64,000 bases of DNA, from NCBI GenBank assembly GCA_963770155.1, contig CAVYOE010000001.1:2278698-2342697 (forward strand), written 5' to 3'. Of the stretch, positions 27,391 through 35,132 are shown one piece after another. The notes under the pieces were generated by a model that did not search any database, was not told where the DNA came from, and saw only the letters and a program-made list of their open reading frames with translations. The first letter of the stretch is position 1. Each line of letters begins with the position of its first letter. The position numbers and the translations under genes were made by a program. The DNA comes from CAVYOE01 sp963770155 (GTDB lineage: Bacteria > Actinomycetota > Thermoleophilia > Solirubrobacterales > 70-9).

Positions 27391-28069
27391 GCCCGACCCG
27401 CCACCACGCCGCCGTGTCAACCCCTACATGGTCGCGGTCGGGATCGCGTTCATCGCCCTGATCATCGTCGCGGGGATCAACACGCTCAACACCGAGGACT
27501 CGGGCGTGCTCGGGCTCGGGGTGGGAGACGAGGGTTCGGCCCTGGCCGAGTTTGCCGTCCCCGAGGCGACGAGCGAGCTCAGCGGTGACGCCAACATCGC
27601 CCAGGACGATTGCGAGAGCTCGAGCCGGCCGTGTCCCGAGGGCGACGTGCGCACCCCTGCCTGCCGGGTGGAGGGGGAGGGCGTGATCCGGGTCTGCGAC
27701 TACTTCGACAAACCCCTTGTCCTCTCGTTCTGGTTCACCCGGGGCGGTGACTGCGAGGGCGCCCAGGACACCTTCGAGGCGGTCTCCCGCCGCTACCGGA
27801 ACCGGGTCGGTTTCCTGGCCGTCAATGTCCGAGACCCCCGCGAAGCCGTGCGCAAGCTGATCGAAGAGCGGGGCTGGACCCACACGGTCGGGCTCGACGC
27901 AGACGGGGCTCTCTCGAACCTGTACCGGATCGGAGGCTGTCCCACCTTCCTCTACGTCTATCCGGGCGGTGTCCTCCATCGGACGAGCATCGGGCAGCTC
28001 GAGGTCGAGGAGATGGCGTCGCGGGTCGACGAGCTGGTCGCCGCCTCGGAGCGCCGCGCCGCCGGCTAG
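27383..28069 (+). CDS. membrane-anchored thioredoxin-fold (TlpA-like) protein lacking the CxxC motif
   Basis: A 228-residue protein with one N-terminal helix (about residues 15-32) and an external thioredoxin fold. The strand PLVLSFWFTRGGDCEGAQDTF is where TlpA/ResA proteins carry WCxxC; here the first Cys is Gly (RGGDC), leaving one Cys. GCPTFLYVYPGG holds the cis-Pro. An extra pair of Cys lies in the segment CESSSRPCPEG. A dithiol oxidoreductase role is therefore doubtful. ATG 27383 overlaps the MMPL stop, so the two genes are coupled. Confidence 0.82.
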   Translation: MPEPDPPPRRRVNPYMVAVGIAFIALIIVAGINTLNTEDSGVLGLGVGDEGSALAEFAVPEATSELSGDANIAQDDCESSSRPCPEGDVRTPACRVEGEGVIRVCDYFDKPLVLSFWFTRGGDCEGAQDTFEAVSRRYRNRVGFLAVNVRDPREAVRKLIEERGWTHTVGLDADGALSNLYRIGGCPTFLYVYPGGVLHRTSIGQLEVEEMASRVDELVAASERRAAG

Positions 28070-28134
28070 CGCCTGTCGGCGTCCGTTCCGCGCCGAGACC
28101 GCGCGCGCCGGCATCGCAGCGATAATTCCCGGCA

Positions 28135-28794
28135 ATGGAAGAGGCCATGCCAAGGGAGTGGGAGGCGACGCCCGAGCCGGGATGGATCGCCCCGGTGCTG
28201 GAGACCGAGTTCCCCGGGCTGGTGGTCCGCTCGACCACGATCGGTCGCGGCTCGGGTCGCAGTCCCGAGGCCGTCCGTGAACAGCTTCGCCGGCTCAGCG
28301 ACCGGCTCGGCGGCGCCCAGGTGATCCAGCTGCGCCAGCAGCCGATCCCGTGGGCCTACCGGGTCTTCTTCCGGCACATCGGCCTTGACCCCGACACCAC
28401 CCGGACCCCGATCGAGGAGCTCGCCTTGATCCGGATGAAGGAGGGGCGGTTCAAGACTCAGAACCTCGTCGATGACGCGCTCACGGTGGCGACTGTCGAG
28501 AGCGGGGTCGCGGTGCGCGCCTTCGACGCCGACCGCGTCAGCGGAAGGCTTGGCATCCGCCCCTCGGCTCCCGGGGAGAAGTTCGAGGGGCGCGAGAGCG
28601 CCCTGCCCAAGGGCACGCTGGTGCTTGCTGACGAGGAGCGCCCGCTCGAGGTCCTCTTCGGAGAGACGGCCGCCGGCCGCGGGGTCGGTCCCAAGACCAA
28701 GCGGACCCTGCTGGCTGCGATTGGCGTCAAGGGAGTCCCGGAGATCGCCCTCGAGGAGGCCCTGTGGCTGGCCGGCAGCACGATGCGCGCTTAG
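28135..28794 (+). CDS. B3/B4 tRNA-binding-domain protein
   Basis: A 219-residue stand-alone B3/B4 protein, the domain found in the beta chain of phenylalanyl-tRNA synthetase. Typical pieces are WAYRVFFRHIGLDPDTTRTPIEEL, NLVDDALTVATVESGVAV and VLFGETAAGRGVGPKTK. Such free-standing copies may edit or bind tRNA, but the role is not established. The start could be ATG 28135 or ATG 28147. Confidence 0.85.
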   Translation: MEEAMPREWEATPEPGWIAPVLETEFPGLVVRSTTIGRGSGRSPEAVREQLRRLSDRLGGAQVIQLRQQPIPWAYRVFFRHIGLDPDTTRTPIEELALIRMKEGRFKTQNLVDDALTVATVESGVAVRAFDADRVSGRLGIRPSAPGEKFEGRESALPKGTLVLADEERPLEVLFGETAAGRGVGPKTKRTLLAAIGVKGVPEIALEEALWLAGSTMRA

Positions 28795-28851
28795 GCACGA
28801 TGGCTCCGGGCCCGTCTGGCAACGCCGCGGCTGGGGAGTAAGATTTTCGGC

Positions 28852-29340
28852 ATGGAGGAGCTGGATCTCGCAAGCGAGGAGCTGGATCTCGAACTGCTGC
28901 CGCCCCTCGAGACGCGCACGACCGAGTCCGAGGAGCGGGCGGCGCGACAGGACCTGCGCCGGCAGATCGCCAGGATGGAATCGGAGCTGGCACGCCTGTT
29001 CGCGTCGGCCTTCCCGCGGACCGGGATCGAGTGGGAGGCGGCGGCAGCCGGCGGCCCGCGCCTCCTCGACACTGCCGACCTCGAGTCCGTCCGGGATGCA
29101 ATTGCCGATCGCCTGGCCGAGGCACGAGGCAGGCTGCACAGCATCGCCTACGCCGAAGAGCGAAACCGCCAGCGGATCGAGGAGATGACCGCCGACCCGG
29201 CGGCCCACAAGTGGGAGCAAGTTTCGAACGAGGACATCGGCGAGCCGGGTTGCCGGCACTGGCACTCCCGTCCGCGCTGGGGCCTCATCGGCATGCTGAT
29301 GGGCTGGTGGCGGGTGAAGCTCTCCTCGGGTTGCCCGTGA
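28852..29340 (+). CDS. conserved protein of unknown function, coiled-coil
   Basis: A 162-residue acidic protein. Residues 1-50 form a Glu/Leu-rich helix, and two helical stretches (RQDLRRQIARMESELARLF and SVRDAIADRLAEARGRLHSI) look like coiled coil. The C-terminal part is Trp/Gly rich (HWHSRPRWGLIGMLMGWWRVKLSSGCP) with a conserved-looking CRHWHSRPR. I recognise no named family. The stop overlaps the GTG of the next gene (GTGA), so the two are coupled. Confidence 0.72.
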   Translation: MEELDLASEELDLELLPPLETRTTESEERAARQDLRRQIARMESELARLFASAFPRTGIEWEAAAAGGPRLLDTADLESVRDAIADRLAEARGRLHSIAYAEERNRQRIEEMTADPAAHKWEQVSNEDIGEPGCRHWHSRPRWGLIGMLMGWWRVKLSSGCP

Positions 29341-29768
29341 CTCAAGGGGCGCGGCCCGGCCGCGTCCCGCCCCAAAAAGGCTCTTCGCCCGGGCCTCCGC
29401 CGGCTCCGTGGGGGTCCTTTCCGCTCTCGGAGCTTGTCGTCCTGGTCGCTCTGATCTTCCTGATCGCCGGTCTCTTCGTCGAGCCCCCGCGCGGCGCCGT
29501 CATGATCGGCACCGGGCTCGTGCTCGGCTCCCTGGCCGGCCTCGAGCTCTCCTGGCGCGAGCATTTCGCCGGCTACCGCTCCCACACGATGCTGCTCTCC
29601 GGCGCGGTGATGATCGCGGTGGTGGCGGCCCTGTTTGCGCTTGACCCCGGCGCAATTCCGCCGACGGCGCGGATGGTCATCGGCGTCGTGGCCTTTGGCC
29701 TGGCTGCCTGGGGGTTCCTCGCCATCTTCCGGCGCCGCTCGGGCGGCGAGATGTTCAAGGTCCGCTAG
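29337..29768 (+). CDS. small four-helix membrane protein
   Basis: A 143-residue membrane protein: a Pro/Gly-rich cytosolic start, then about four helices (LVVLVALIFLIAGLFV, GAVMIGTGLVLGSLAGLEL, MLLSGAVMIAVVAALFAL and MVIGVVAFGLAAWGFLAIF) and a short basic end. No family recognised. Start is the GTG that overlaps the upstream stop codon; no independent ribosome binding site is seen. Confidence 0.65.
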   Translation: MTQGARPGRVPPQKGSSPGPPPAPWGSFPLSELVVLVALIFLIAGLFVEPPRGAVMIGTGLVLGSLAGLELSWREHFAGYRSHTMLLSGAVMIAVVAALFALDPGAIPPTARMVIGVVAFGLAAWGFLAIFRRRSGGEMFKVR

Positions 29769-29777
29769 CCCCCGTAC

Positions 29778-29824
29778 AAAAAGAGGCGGCGCCCCCTTGC
29801 CGTAAAGACGTGGGACGCCGCCTC
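29778..29824 (-). terminator. terminator of the mIHF-like gene
   Basis: GAGGCGGCG (29783) and CGCCGCCTC (29816) form a nine-bp stem with a long loop; read on the minus strand it is followed by five Us (29782-29778). It lies 35 bases past the stop of the mIHF-like gene. Confidence 0.65.
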
Positions 29825-29859
29825 GGTCGGGTTGGGCGGTGGAGGCCGCCCTGATCAGC

Positions 29860-30258
29860 TCAGGCGGCGATCGCCGCCCCGGTCAGCTGCGCGTGCTCCT
29901 CAGTGTCGTCGCCGGGAAGTGCGCAGCCCGTCTTTGCGTGCAGCGCAGCGGCGAGCAGCTGGCGCTGCCGCTCAGTCAAGGTGCCGAGTCGCTTGTTCTC
30001 GGTCATGCCGAGAGGTGCCAGGAACTTCCTTGTTCGGGTTCGTCCCCAGCGCCTTTGGCTTGAAAGAAGCTCGGTGATCGACATGCTCTCTGACTCCCAT
30101 GGACAATCGAGGATGACATCGGCCGCTGTCCGGTCGTTCGCTGCCACCGATCTCTTCAGAGCAGCACGGGCGAGCCTGACCCGGTTGGCGCGGGCCAGGG
30201 CTTGTAGGTGCTGCGGGGCAGAGGATGGCTCAGCAGCAATCGTCGAAGCAGCAGGCAT
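29860..30258 (-). CDS. mIHF-like integration host factor protein (actinobacterial type)
   Basis: A 132-residue protein with the mIHF plan: a basic N-terminal helix (ANRVRLARAALKRSV), then a helix-two-turn-helix region (SITELLSSQRRWGRTRTRKFLAPLGM) and the closing TENKRLGTLTERQRQLL, which parallels the RRLRGLGDRQRKALL end of mycobacterial mIHF. Such proteins bind and bend DNA in the nucleoid. The C-terminus is longer than in mIHF by about 25 residues. GGGAGGAG precedes ATG 30258. The usual mIHF gene sits beside gmk; this one stands alone and is probably a paralogue. Confidence 0.78.
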   Translation of the reverse strand: MPAASTIAAEPSSAPQHLQALARANRVRLARAALKRSVAANDRTAADVILDCPWESESMSITELLSSQRRWGRTRTRKFLAPLGMTENKRLGTLTERQRQLLAAALHAKTGCALPGDDTEEHAQLTGAAIAA

Positions 30259-30309
30259 AAGTTGCTCCTCCCTTCGAGGGTTCGTTTGACGGGTATCTCT
30301 CCGACCACG

Positions 30310-30340
30310 CCCCCGGCGGCTACCTCTCACGAGCCGGGGG
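30310..30340 (-). other. 5' leader hairpin of the mIHF-like gene
   Basis: CCCCCGGC (30310) pairs with GCCGGGGG (30333), an eight-bp stem between the presumed promoter and the ribosome binding site of the mIHF-like gene. It may affect translation or mRNA stability. Confidence 0.4.
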
Positions 30341-30403
30341 GTTAGACGGAGCCTTCTCGATTTCCGTCGGCCCCTGCCCCGGGTGCGCGCGGTGAAGGCG
30401 GGA

Positions 30404-30431
30404 ACATATGCAACCCGCGCGCACCTTGCAA
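30404..30431 (-). promoter_or_regulatory. possible promoter of the mIHF-like gene
   Basis: On the minus strand TTGCAA (30431-30426), a 16-base gap, then ATATGT (30409-30404). The region is AT-richer than its surroundings. It would give a leader of about 140 bases before ATG 30258. Confidence 0.35.
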
Positions 30432-30484
30432 CGGGTCGCGCAACGCACCTCCCGCTAAGAGCACGCTTTTTGTTTTGGGCCGGG

Positions 30485-31777
30485 TTAGGACCGGGGGAGA
30501 TCCGGGAACCGGCCGGTGACCTCGGCGAAGATTTGAAGCGCCCGGTCGAGATGCTCGGGCCGGTGGGTCGCCATCAGAGAGGTCCGGAGGAGCGCGCCGC
30601 CCGGTGGAACAGCGGGATGGAGGGCGACGTTGGTGTAGACGCCGGCGTCATAGAGAGCTTTCCAGAGGAGGACCGCCTGCCAATCCTCTCCGACGATCAC
30701 CGGGACCACCGGGGTGACGATCTCGGAGCCGTCGGGGAGCCGGGTCGGCTCGACCACCTTGAGACCGAGGTCGGTGAGGCCACTGTGGAGGTAGCGCGCG
30801 TTGGCGAGAAGCTTCTCCAGCAGCGGTCCGCCCTCGGTCCTGATGATCCGCAGCGCCTCCAGAGCCGCTCCAACGGCGGCCGGGACCGCCGAGGCGCTGA
30901 AAATGAAGGCGCGGGAGGAGATCCGCAGGTACTCGACCACCTCTTCGGGTCCGGCGATGAACCCGCCGCAGGAGGCGAGGCTCTTGGAAAAAGTGCCCAT
31001 ACGCAGGTCAACTTCGTCCTCGAGCCCGAAGAGCTCGCAGGCGCCGGCCCCGCGTTCGCCGAGCACACCGACCCCGTGGGCCTCGTCGACCATGAGGCGG
31101 GCACCGAAGCGTTTACAGAGCTCGACGATCGCGGGGAGGTCGCAGACGTCGCCCTCCATCGAGAAGACGCCGTCGACCACCACCAGGACCGCGCTGTTGT
31201 CGTCCTGGGCCCGCTCCAGCATCCGCTCGAGCTTGTCCATGCGGTTGTGCCGGAAGGGGCGCATCCGGGCGCCGGAGAGCTTGCAGCCGTCCAGAATCGA
31301 GGCGTGGTCGCCGGAATCGCAGATCACCGTGTCTCCGGGGGCGAGCAGGGCGCTGATGCAGCCGAGGTTGGACTGGTAGCCGGTGGTGAAGACGATCGCG
31401 TCCTGCGTCCCCATCCATTCGGCCAGCTCGCTCTCGAGCGCGGTGTGGAGGGGAATGGTCCCGTTCAGGAGCCGCGATCCCGTGACGCCGGTGCCATAGG
31501 TCTCGAGGGCCGTGCGGGCGGCGTCGACGACCCGTTCATCCGCGGTAAGGCCGAGATAGTTGTTGGAGCCCAGCATGATCGTCTCGCGGCCCTCCATCTC
31601 GACCACGGGCCCGGCAGCGGACTCCAGCAGCCGGAAGTAGGGCAGCAGGTCGCCCTCCTTGGCGGCCGCGAGTTGCTCGGCGCGGTCGTGATCTCGGACC
31701 TTGGCGAAGACGTCGAGCGCAGTGCTCGGCGGCCCCGGACGCGAAGCGGAGGAGCCGCCGTTACGCGGGTCAGGCAT
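30485..31777 (-). CDS. serine palmitoyltransferase-like alpha-oxoamine synthase (PLP)
   Basis: A 430-residue PLP enzyme of the alpha-oxoamine synthase family (AONS, KBL, SPT). The PLP lysine is in GTFSKS (Lys265), the ring-stacking His in DHASILDG (His158), and DEAHGVG follows. Several stretches fit serine palmitoyltransferase better than BioF or KBL: GTGVTGSRLLNGT, FTTGYQSNLG, and the C-terminal LLWKALYDAGVYTNVALHPAVPPGGALLRTS (Arg398). SPT condenses serine with acyl-CoA to 3-ketosphinganine. No biotin gene is nearby, and the divergent neighbour is an N-acyltransferase-like gene 24 bases away. Substrate assignment is inference. Confidence 0.85.
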   Translation of the reverse strand: MPDPRNGGSSASRPGPPSTALDVFAKVRDHDRAEQLAAAKEGDLLPYFRLLESAAGPVVEMEGRETIMLGSNNYLGLTADERVVDAARTALETYGTGVTGSRLLNGTIPLHTALESELAEWMGTQDAIVFTTGYQSNLGCISALLAPGDTVICDSGDHASILDGCKLSGARMRPFRHNRMDKLERMLERAQDDNSAVLVVVDGVFSMEGDVCDLPAIVELCKRFGARLMVDEAHGVGVLGERGAGACELFGLEDEVDLRMGTFSKSLASCGGFIAGPEEVVEYLRISSRAFIFSASAVPAAVGAALEALRIIRTEGGPLLEKLLANARYLHSGLTDLGLKVVEPTRLPDGSEIVTPVVPVIVGEDWQAVLLWKALYDAGVYTNVALHPAVPPGGALLRTSLMATHRPEHLDRALQIFAEVTGRFPDLPRS

Positions 31778-31801
31778 CGCCGGAAGTGTAGGTTGCCCCG
31801 T

Positions 31802-32935
31802 GTGGCAATCGAGGTCCGACCCGTGCACGGCCGTCGCGAGCTGGACCGCTTCATCAAGCTCCCGTTCCGGCTGCACCGGGAGAGCGAGCAGTGGGTGCCG
31901 CCGCTGATCTCGGAGCGCCGTCAGTTCCTGGACCGCGGCAAGAATCCGTACTTCGACCATGCCGAGGGCGAGTACTTCCTCGCCTGGCGCGACGGCGACG
32001 TGGTGGGGCGGATCACCGCGCAGATCGACACGCAGTGGGACCAGTTCCAGGGTGGCAGCGACGGGCAGTTCGGGTTCATCGAGGCCGAGGACGACCCGGA
32101 GACCTGGGTGGCGCTGTTCGGCGCAGCCGAGGCATGGATCAGCGAGAGGGGCCGCGAACGCCTGCTCGGCCCGATGGACTTCACCACCAACGACGAGTGC
32201 GGCCTCCTGGTCGAGGGCTACGAGCACCACCCGATGATCCTGCAGCCCTGGCACCCGCCCTACTATCGCGACCGGCTCGAGGGACTCGGCTACGGCAAGG
32301 CAATCGACCTCCTGATGTGGGACCTGCAGATCGGCCGGATGACCGAAGGCGAGTACTTCCACCCGATGATCCACGCCGCCGCCGAGCAGATGAGGAAGCA
32401 CAAGGTCTCGATCCGAAAGTTCCGAAAGCGCGAGCTCGAGGACGAGATGCTCAGGTTCATGGAGGTCTACAACGCCGCGTGGGAGAAGAACTGGGGTTTC
32501 GTGCCGGTCACCGACGAAGACGCCCGATTCCATGCCAAGAATCTGAAGCAGGTCCTGCACGAGGACTGGGGGATGTTCGCCGAGCGCGAGGGGACCGGCG
32601 AGGTGCTCGGGGCCGCCTTCACCCTTCCCGACATCAACCGGGCGACCAAGAAGATGAACGGCCGCCTGTTTCCATTCGGCTGGCTGCGCTTCCTGCTCGC
32701 CAGGCGCAAGATCGACCAGGTCCGCGTCTTCGCGCTCGGGGTCAAGCCGCCCTACCAGCACGAGGGGATCGCGGCCGCCTTCTACGTCAGGCACCTGGAG
32801 ACGGCGAAGGAGGTCGGCGTCACCGGCGGCGAGACCGGCTGGATCCTGGAGACGAACGAGCCGATGAATCGCGCGATGGAGGGCATGGGGGGAACCGTGA
32901 CCAAGCGCTACCGTCTTTACGAGAAGCAACTATGA
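31802..32935 (+). CDS. GNAT-like acyltransferase, candidate bacterial ceramide synthase
   Basis: A 377-residue protein of the large GNAT-like family with NPYFDHAEGEYFLAWRDGDVVGRITAQID, a GFFE-type segment (FGFIEAEDDPE), GPMDFTTNDECGLLVEG and VFALGVKPPYQHEGIAAAFY in the acyl-CoA site region. Family members are usually called N-acetyltransferase; a protein of this general type is the N-acyltransferase that makes ceramide in Caulobacter. Its divergence from the SPT-like gene supports acylation of a sphingoid base, but that is inference. GTG 31802 lies so close to the divergent start that the mRNA may be leaderless. Confidence 0.75.
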   Translation: MAIEVRPVHGRRELDRFIKLPFRLHRESEQWVPPLISERRQFLDRGKNPYFDHAEGEYFLAWRDGDVVGRITAQIDTQWDQFQGGSDGQFGFIEAEDDPETWVALFGAAEAWISERGRERLLGPMDFTTNDECGLLVEGYEHHPMILQPWHPPYYRDRLEGLGYGKAIDLLMWDLQIGRMTEGEYFHPMIHAAAEQMRKHKVSIRKFRKRELEDEMLRFMEVYNAAWEKNWGFVPVTDEDARFHAKNLKQVLHEDWGMFAEREGTGEVLGAAFTLPDINRATKKMNGRLFPFGWLRFLLARRKIDQVRVFALGVKPPYQHEGIAAAFYVRHLETAKEVGVTGGETGWILETNEPMNRAMEGMGGTVTKRYRLYEKQL

Positions 32936-32939
32936 GGGG

Positions 32940-33863
32940 ATGAAGGTCGAGGTAGAGGTCAAGCCGCCGTCGCCCGTCCGGTTGCCATACCGCGGTTCGG
33001 GTGCGATGCGGGTCGAGGGTGACGTGGTGCACCGGCTCGTCCACGTCGATGGGGCGCCCGTCCTGGTCAGGGCATGGCAGCGGCGCTCCGGCGAGATCGT
33101 CTTGCGCGCCACACCCGCCGGCACCTCCTCCGCTGCGCGTCCGGGGGTGCCGGTCGCAAGCCAACACCAGCTTGGGGAAGCCGTTGCGAGGCTCCGCTTC
33201 GCGCTTTGCCTCGACGATGACCTGAGCGGTTTCTACGACGCGTTCAAGCGCGATCCGCTGCTCGGGCCGGTGATCCGGCGCAAGCCGTGGATCCGGCCGC
33301 GGCGGGCGGTGTGGCCGTGGCAGGCGCTGCTGCGAGCGATCACCAAGCAGCTGATCGAGTCCGGGCGCGCGGCGGCGATCGAGCGGCGGATAGTGCACCG
33401 CTGGGGCCCGGTGATGGAGCGGGATGGGCGGCCGCCCCTCCGCGACGTCCCCGAGCCGGCGTCGATCATGAGAGTGGCGCCGGCGGAGCTGGTCGGCTGC
33501 GACCTGACCGAGCGGCGGGCACTGGCGATGATCCGGTGCGCCAGGGAGGCTGCCGCAGGCCGGGTCGACCTGGCCGATCCCGGCGACGATCGCCACCTGC
33601 TCGCGATCCGGGAAATCGGGCCGTGGACGGTGCAGTGCCTCCGGCTCGACGGCCGCGGCGACCCCGACTCACTCCCCGCAGGAGACCTCGGCTACATCAA
33701 GCTGGTGGGGCGCCTCGCCGGCAAGGGACGCCGCGCCACGGTCGAGGAGGTCGAGGAGTTCTTTGCGCCCTACGAGCCCTACCGCGGTCTTGCCGGCACC
33801 TTCGCCCTGGTCGGCCTCCACAAGCACGTCGCCACGGGCCGCCCCTTGCGGCTCGCCGCCTAG
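32940..33863 (+). CDS. AlkA-type DNA-3-methyladenine glycosylase
   Basis: A 307-residue HhH-GPD DNA glycosylase. The helix-hairpin-helix reads IREIGPWTVQCLRLDGRG and the catalytic Asp follows in PAGDLGYIKL, the AlkA layout. An N-terminal beta domain (about residues 1-110) and a central alpha segment (PWQALLRAITKQLIES) are present. It removes alkylated purines in base-excision repair. It starts five bases after the acyltransferase stop and is likely co-transcribed. Ends with a short basic tail. Confidence 0.87.
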   Translation: MKVEVEVKPPSPVRLPYRGSGAMRVEGDVVHRLVHVDGAPVLVRAWQRRSGEIVLRATPAGTSSAARPGVPVASQHQLGEAVARLRFALCLDDDLSGFYDAFKRDPLLGPVIRRKPWIRPRRAVWPWQALLRAITKQLIESGRAAAIERRIVHRWGPVMERDGRPPLRDVPEPASIMRVAPAELVGCDLTERRALAMIRCAREAAAGRVDLADPGDDRHLLAIREIGPWTVQCLRLDGRGDPDSLPAGDLGYIKLVGRLAGKGRRATVEEVEEFFAPYEPYRGLAGTFALVGLHKHVATGRPLRLAA

Positions 33864-33925
33864 CCCGTTTGCCGCGAGCGGACGCGGGTATGACGCTTGC
33901 CGTCCATTCGACGGAGGAGTTAGCA

Positions 33926-34027
33926 ATGGCAGCAACAGCAATCCCGATCGCAGCGTCAGTGACGAACGTCTTGATCATCGTCATCCTGGTGCTGGTCGTG
34001 CTGTGGCTGGTCAGCCGGGTCTTCTGA
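33926..34027 (+). CDS. 33-residue single-helix membrane peptide
   Basis: ATG 33926 is preceded by GGAGGAGTT, a strong ribosome binding site. The peptide is one hydrophobic helix (TNVLIIVILVLVVLWLVSRVF at its end) with a short Ala-rich start. It was found because of the excellent start signal; a longer reading frame from 33893 is possible. Function unknown; Thermoleophilia carry many such tiny membrane proteins (general impression, not tested here). Confidence 0.55.
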   Translation: MAATAIPIAASVTNVLIIVILVLVVLWLVSRVF

Positions 34028-34107
34028 CCCTGCGCCGGTGCGTCACTTCTATACGGCTGCCCACGAGCAGTTCCCGTCCGGACGTCCCGGCCTAGCCCAC
34101 CGGACTT

Positions 34108-35130
34108 TCAGTCGAGCGGCTGGGGAAGGAGCTCGTTGCTGAGCAGCTCGCTTGTCGGGGGGACCTCCGAGATCACCTGGTTGTCGGCGAAGAAGCCCGC
34201 AAACTTCTCCCACTCGTCGGGATCCATGTAGCCGTATGGCTCGGGGTCCTTGCCGCGCGACTGCGGTGCCAACAATGGGAGGGTGGCATCGATCTCGGCC
34301 CTGGTCAGCTCCGGGTCGAGACCCTCGCCGGCCTCGAGGATGGCCGCGGTGGCGCCGGCCGGATCGCTGACCGCGGCCCGTGTTCCCTTCTCCAGGGCGC
34401 CGATGAAGAGGCGGATCGGGTCGGGATCCTCGTCGAGGCGCTGCCGGTTTGCGACCAGGACGAGCTCGTCGTAGGTCGGCACACCGAGCTCCTCGACCCC
34501 CGTGATGAGCGGGTTGCGGCCCCGCTGCTGCAGGTCCACTCCCTCGACGTTCTGGAAGCCGCCGAGGATCGCATCGGCCTGCCCGCCGAGGATCGCCGGC
34601 AGCAGGTTGAGGCCGACGCTGGTGACGCTGACGTCGTCGAGCGAGAGCCCGGCCTTGCCGAGGATCGCCTCCAGGTAGTCCTCCTGGTAGGGGATGCCGG
34701 CGGTGGCGACCCGCTTGCCGCGCAGGTCGGCCGGGTCCTCGATTCCCGACTCGGGAAGCGAGATCAGGGTGGTCAAGGGCTCGTCGACGATCGCCGCCAC
34801 GGCGACCACGTCGAGACCCTGTTCGCGGGCCAGCAGCACCTCAGGCTCATAGGAGATCGCCAGGTCGACCCGGCCGGCCGCGACTTCCTTGATCGGCGCC
34901 GATGGATCGGAGGGGACGCGCGGGGAGACCTCGAGCCCGGCGGCACCGAAGAAGCCGCGTTCGAGCGCCGTGTAGATGCCGGCGTGGTCCGGGTTGACGT
35001 AGAAGTCGAGCGCCAGGTCGAAGGGCTCGGCCTCGGGCCGCGCTGTGGTTGGCTCCTCCTTCTCGCCGCAGCCTGAAAGCACGAGCGCGAGGCCGGCGAG
35101 GAGCAGTGCGATCCTGGTCAGTAGGGCCAT
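34108..35130 (-). CDS. thiY: thiamine-precursor ABC transporter, substrate-binding lipoprotein (ThiY/NMT1-like)
   Basis: A 340-residue binding protein with a lipoprotein signal (LALVLSGCG, Cys near residue 21). The NMT1/ThiY landmarks are LDFYVNPDHAGIYTALERGFF, ISYEPEVLLAREQGLDVVAV and AILGGFQNVEGVDLQQRG. It should deliver a hydroxymethylpyrimidine-type thiamine precursor to the permease. The TPP riboswitch upstream of the operon strongly supports this. Third gene of the operon, three bases after the permease. Confidence 0.9.
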   Translation of the reverse strand: MALLTRIALLLAGLALVLSGCGEKEEPTTARPEAEPFDLALDFYVNPDHAGIYTALERGFFGAAGLEVSPRVPSDPSAPIKEVAAGRVDLAISYEPEVLLAREQGLDVVAVAAIVDEPLTTLISLPESGIEDPADLRGKRVATAGIPYQEDYLEAILGKAGLSLDDVSVTSVGLNLLPAILGGQADAILGGFQNVEGVDLQQRGRNPLITGVEELGVPTYDELVLVANRQRLDEDPDPIRLFIGALEKGTRAAVSDPAGATAAILEAGEGLDPELTRAEIDATLPLLAPQSRGKDPEPYGYMDPDEWEKFAGFFADNQVISEVPPTSELLSNELLPQPLD

Positions 35131-35132
35131 CG

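Noticed and set aside
30485..31777. BioF (8-amino-7-oxononanoate synthase) or KBL assignment
   Set aside because: The family is the same, but the C-terminal substrate region and neighbours fit serine palmitoyltransferase better; kept as SPT-like only.
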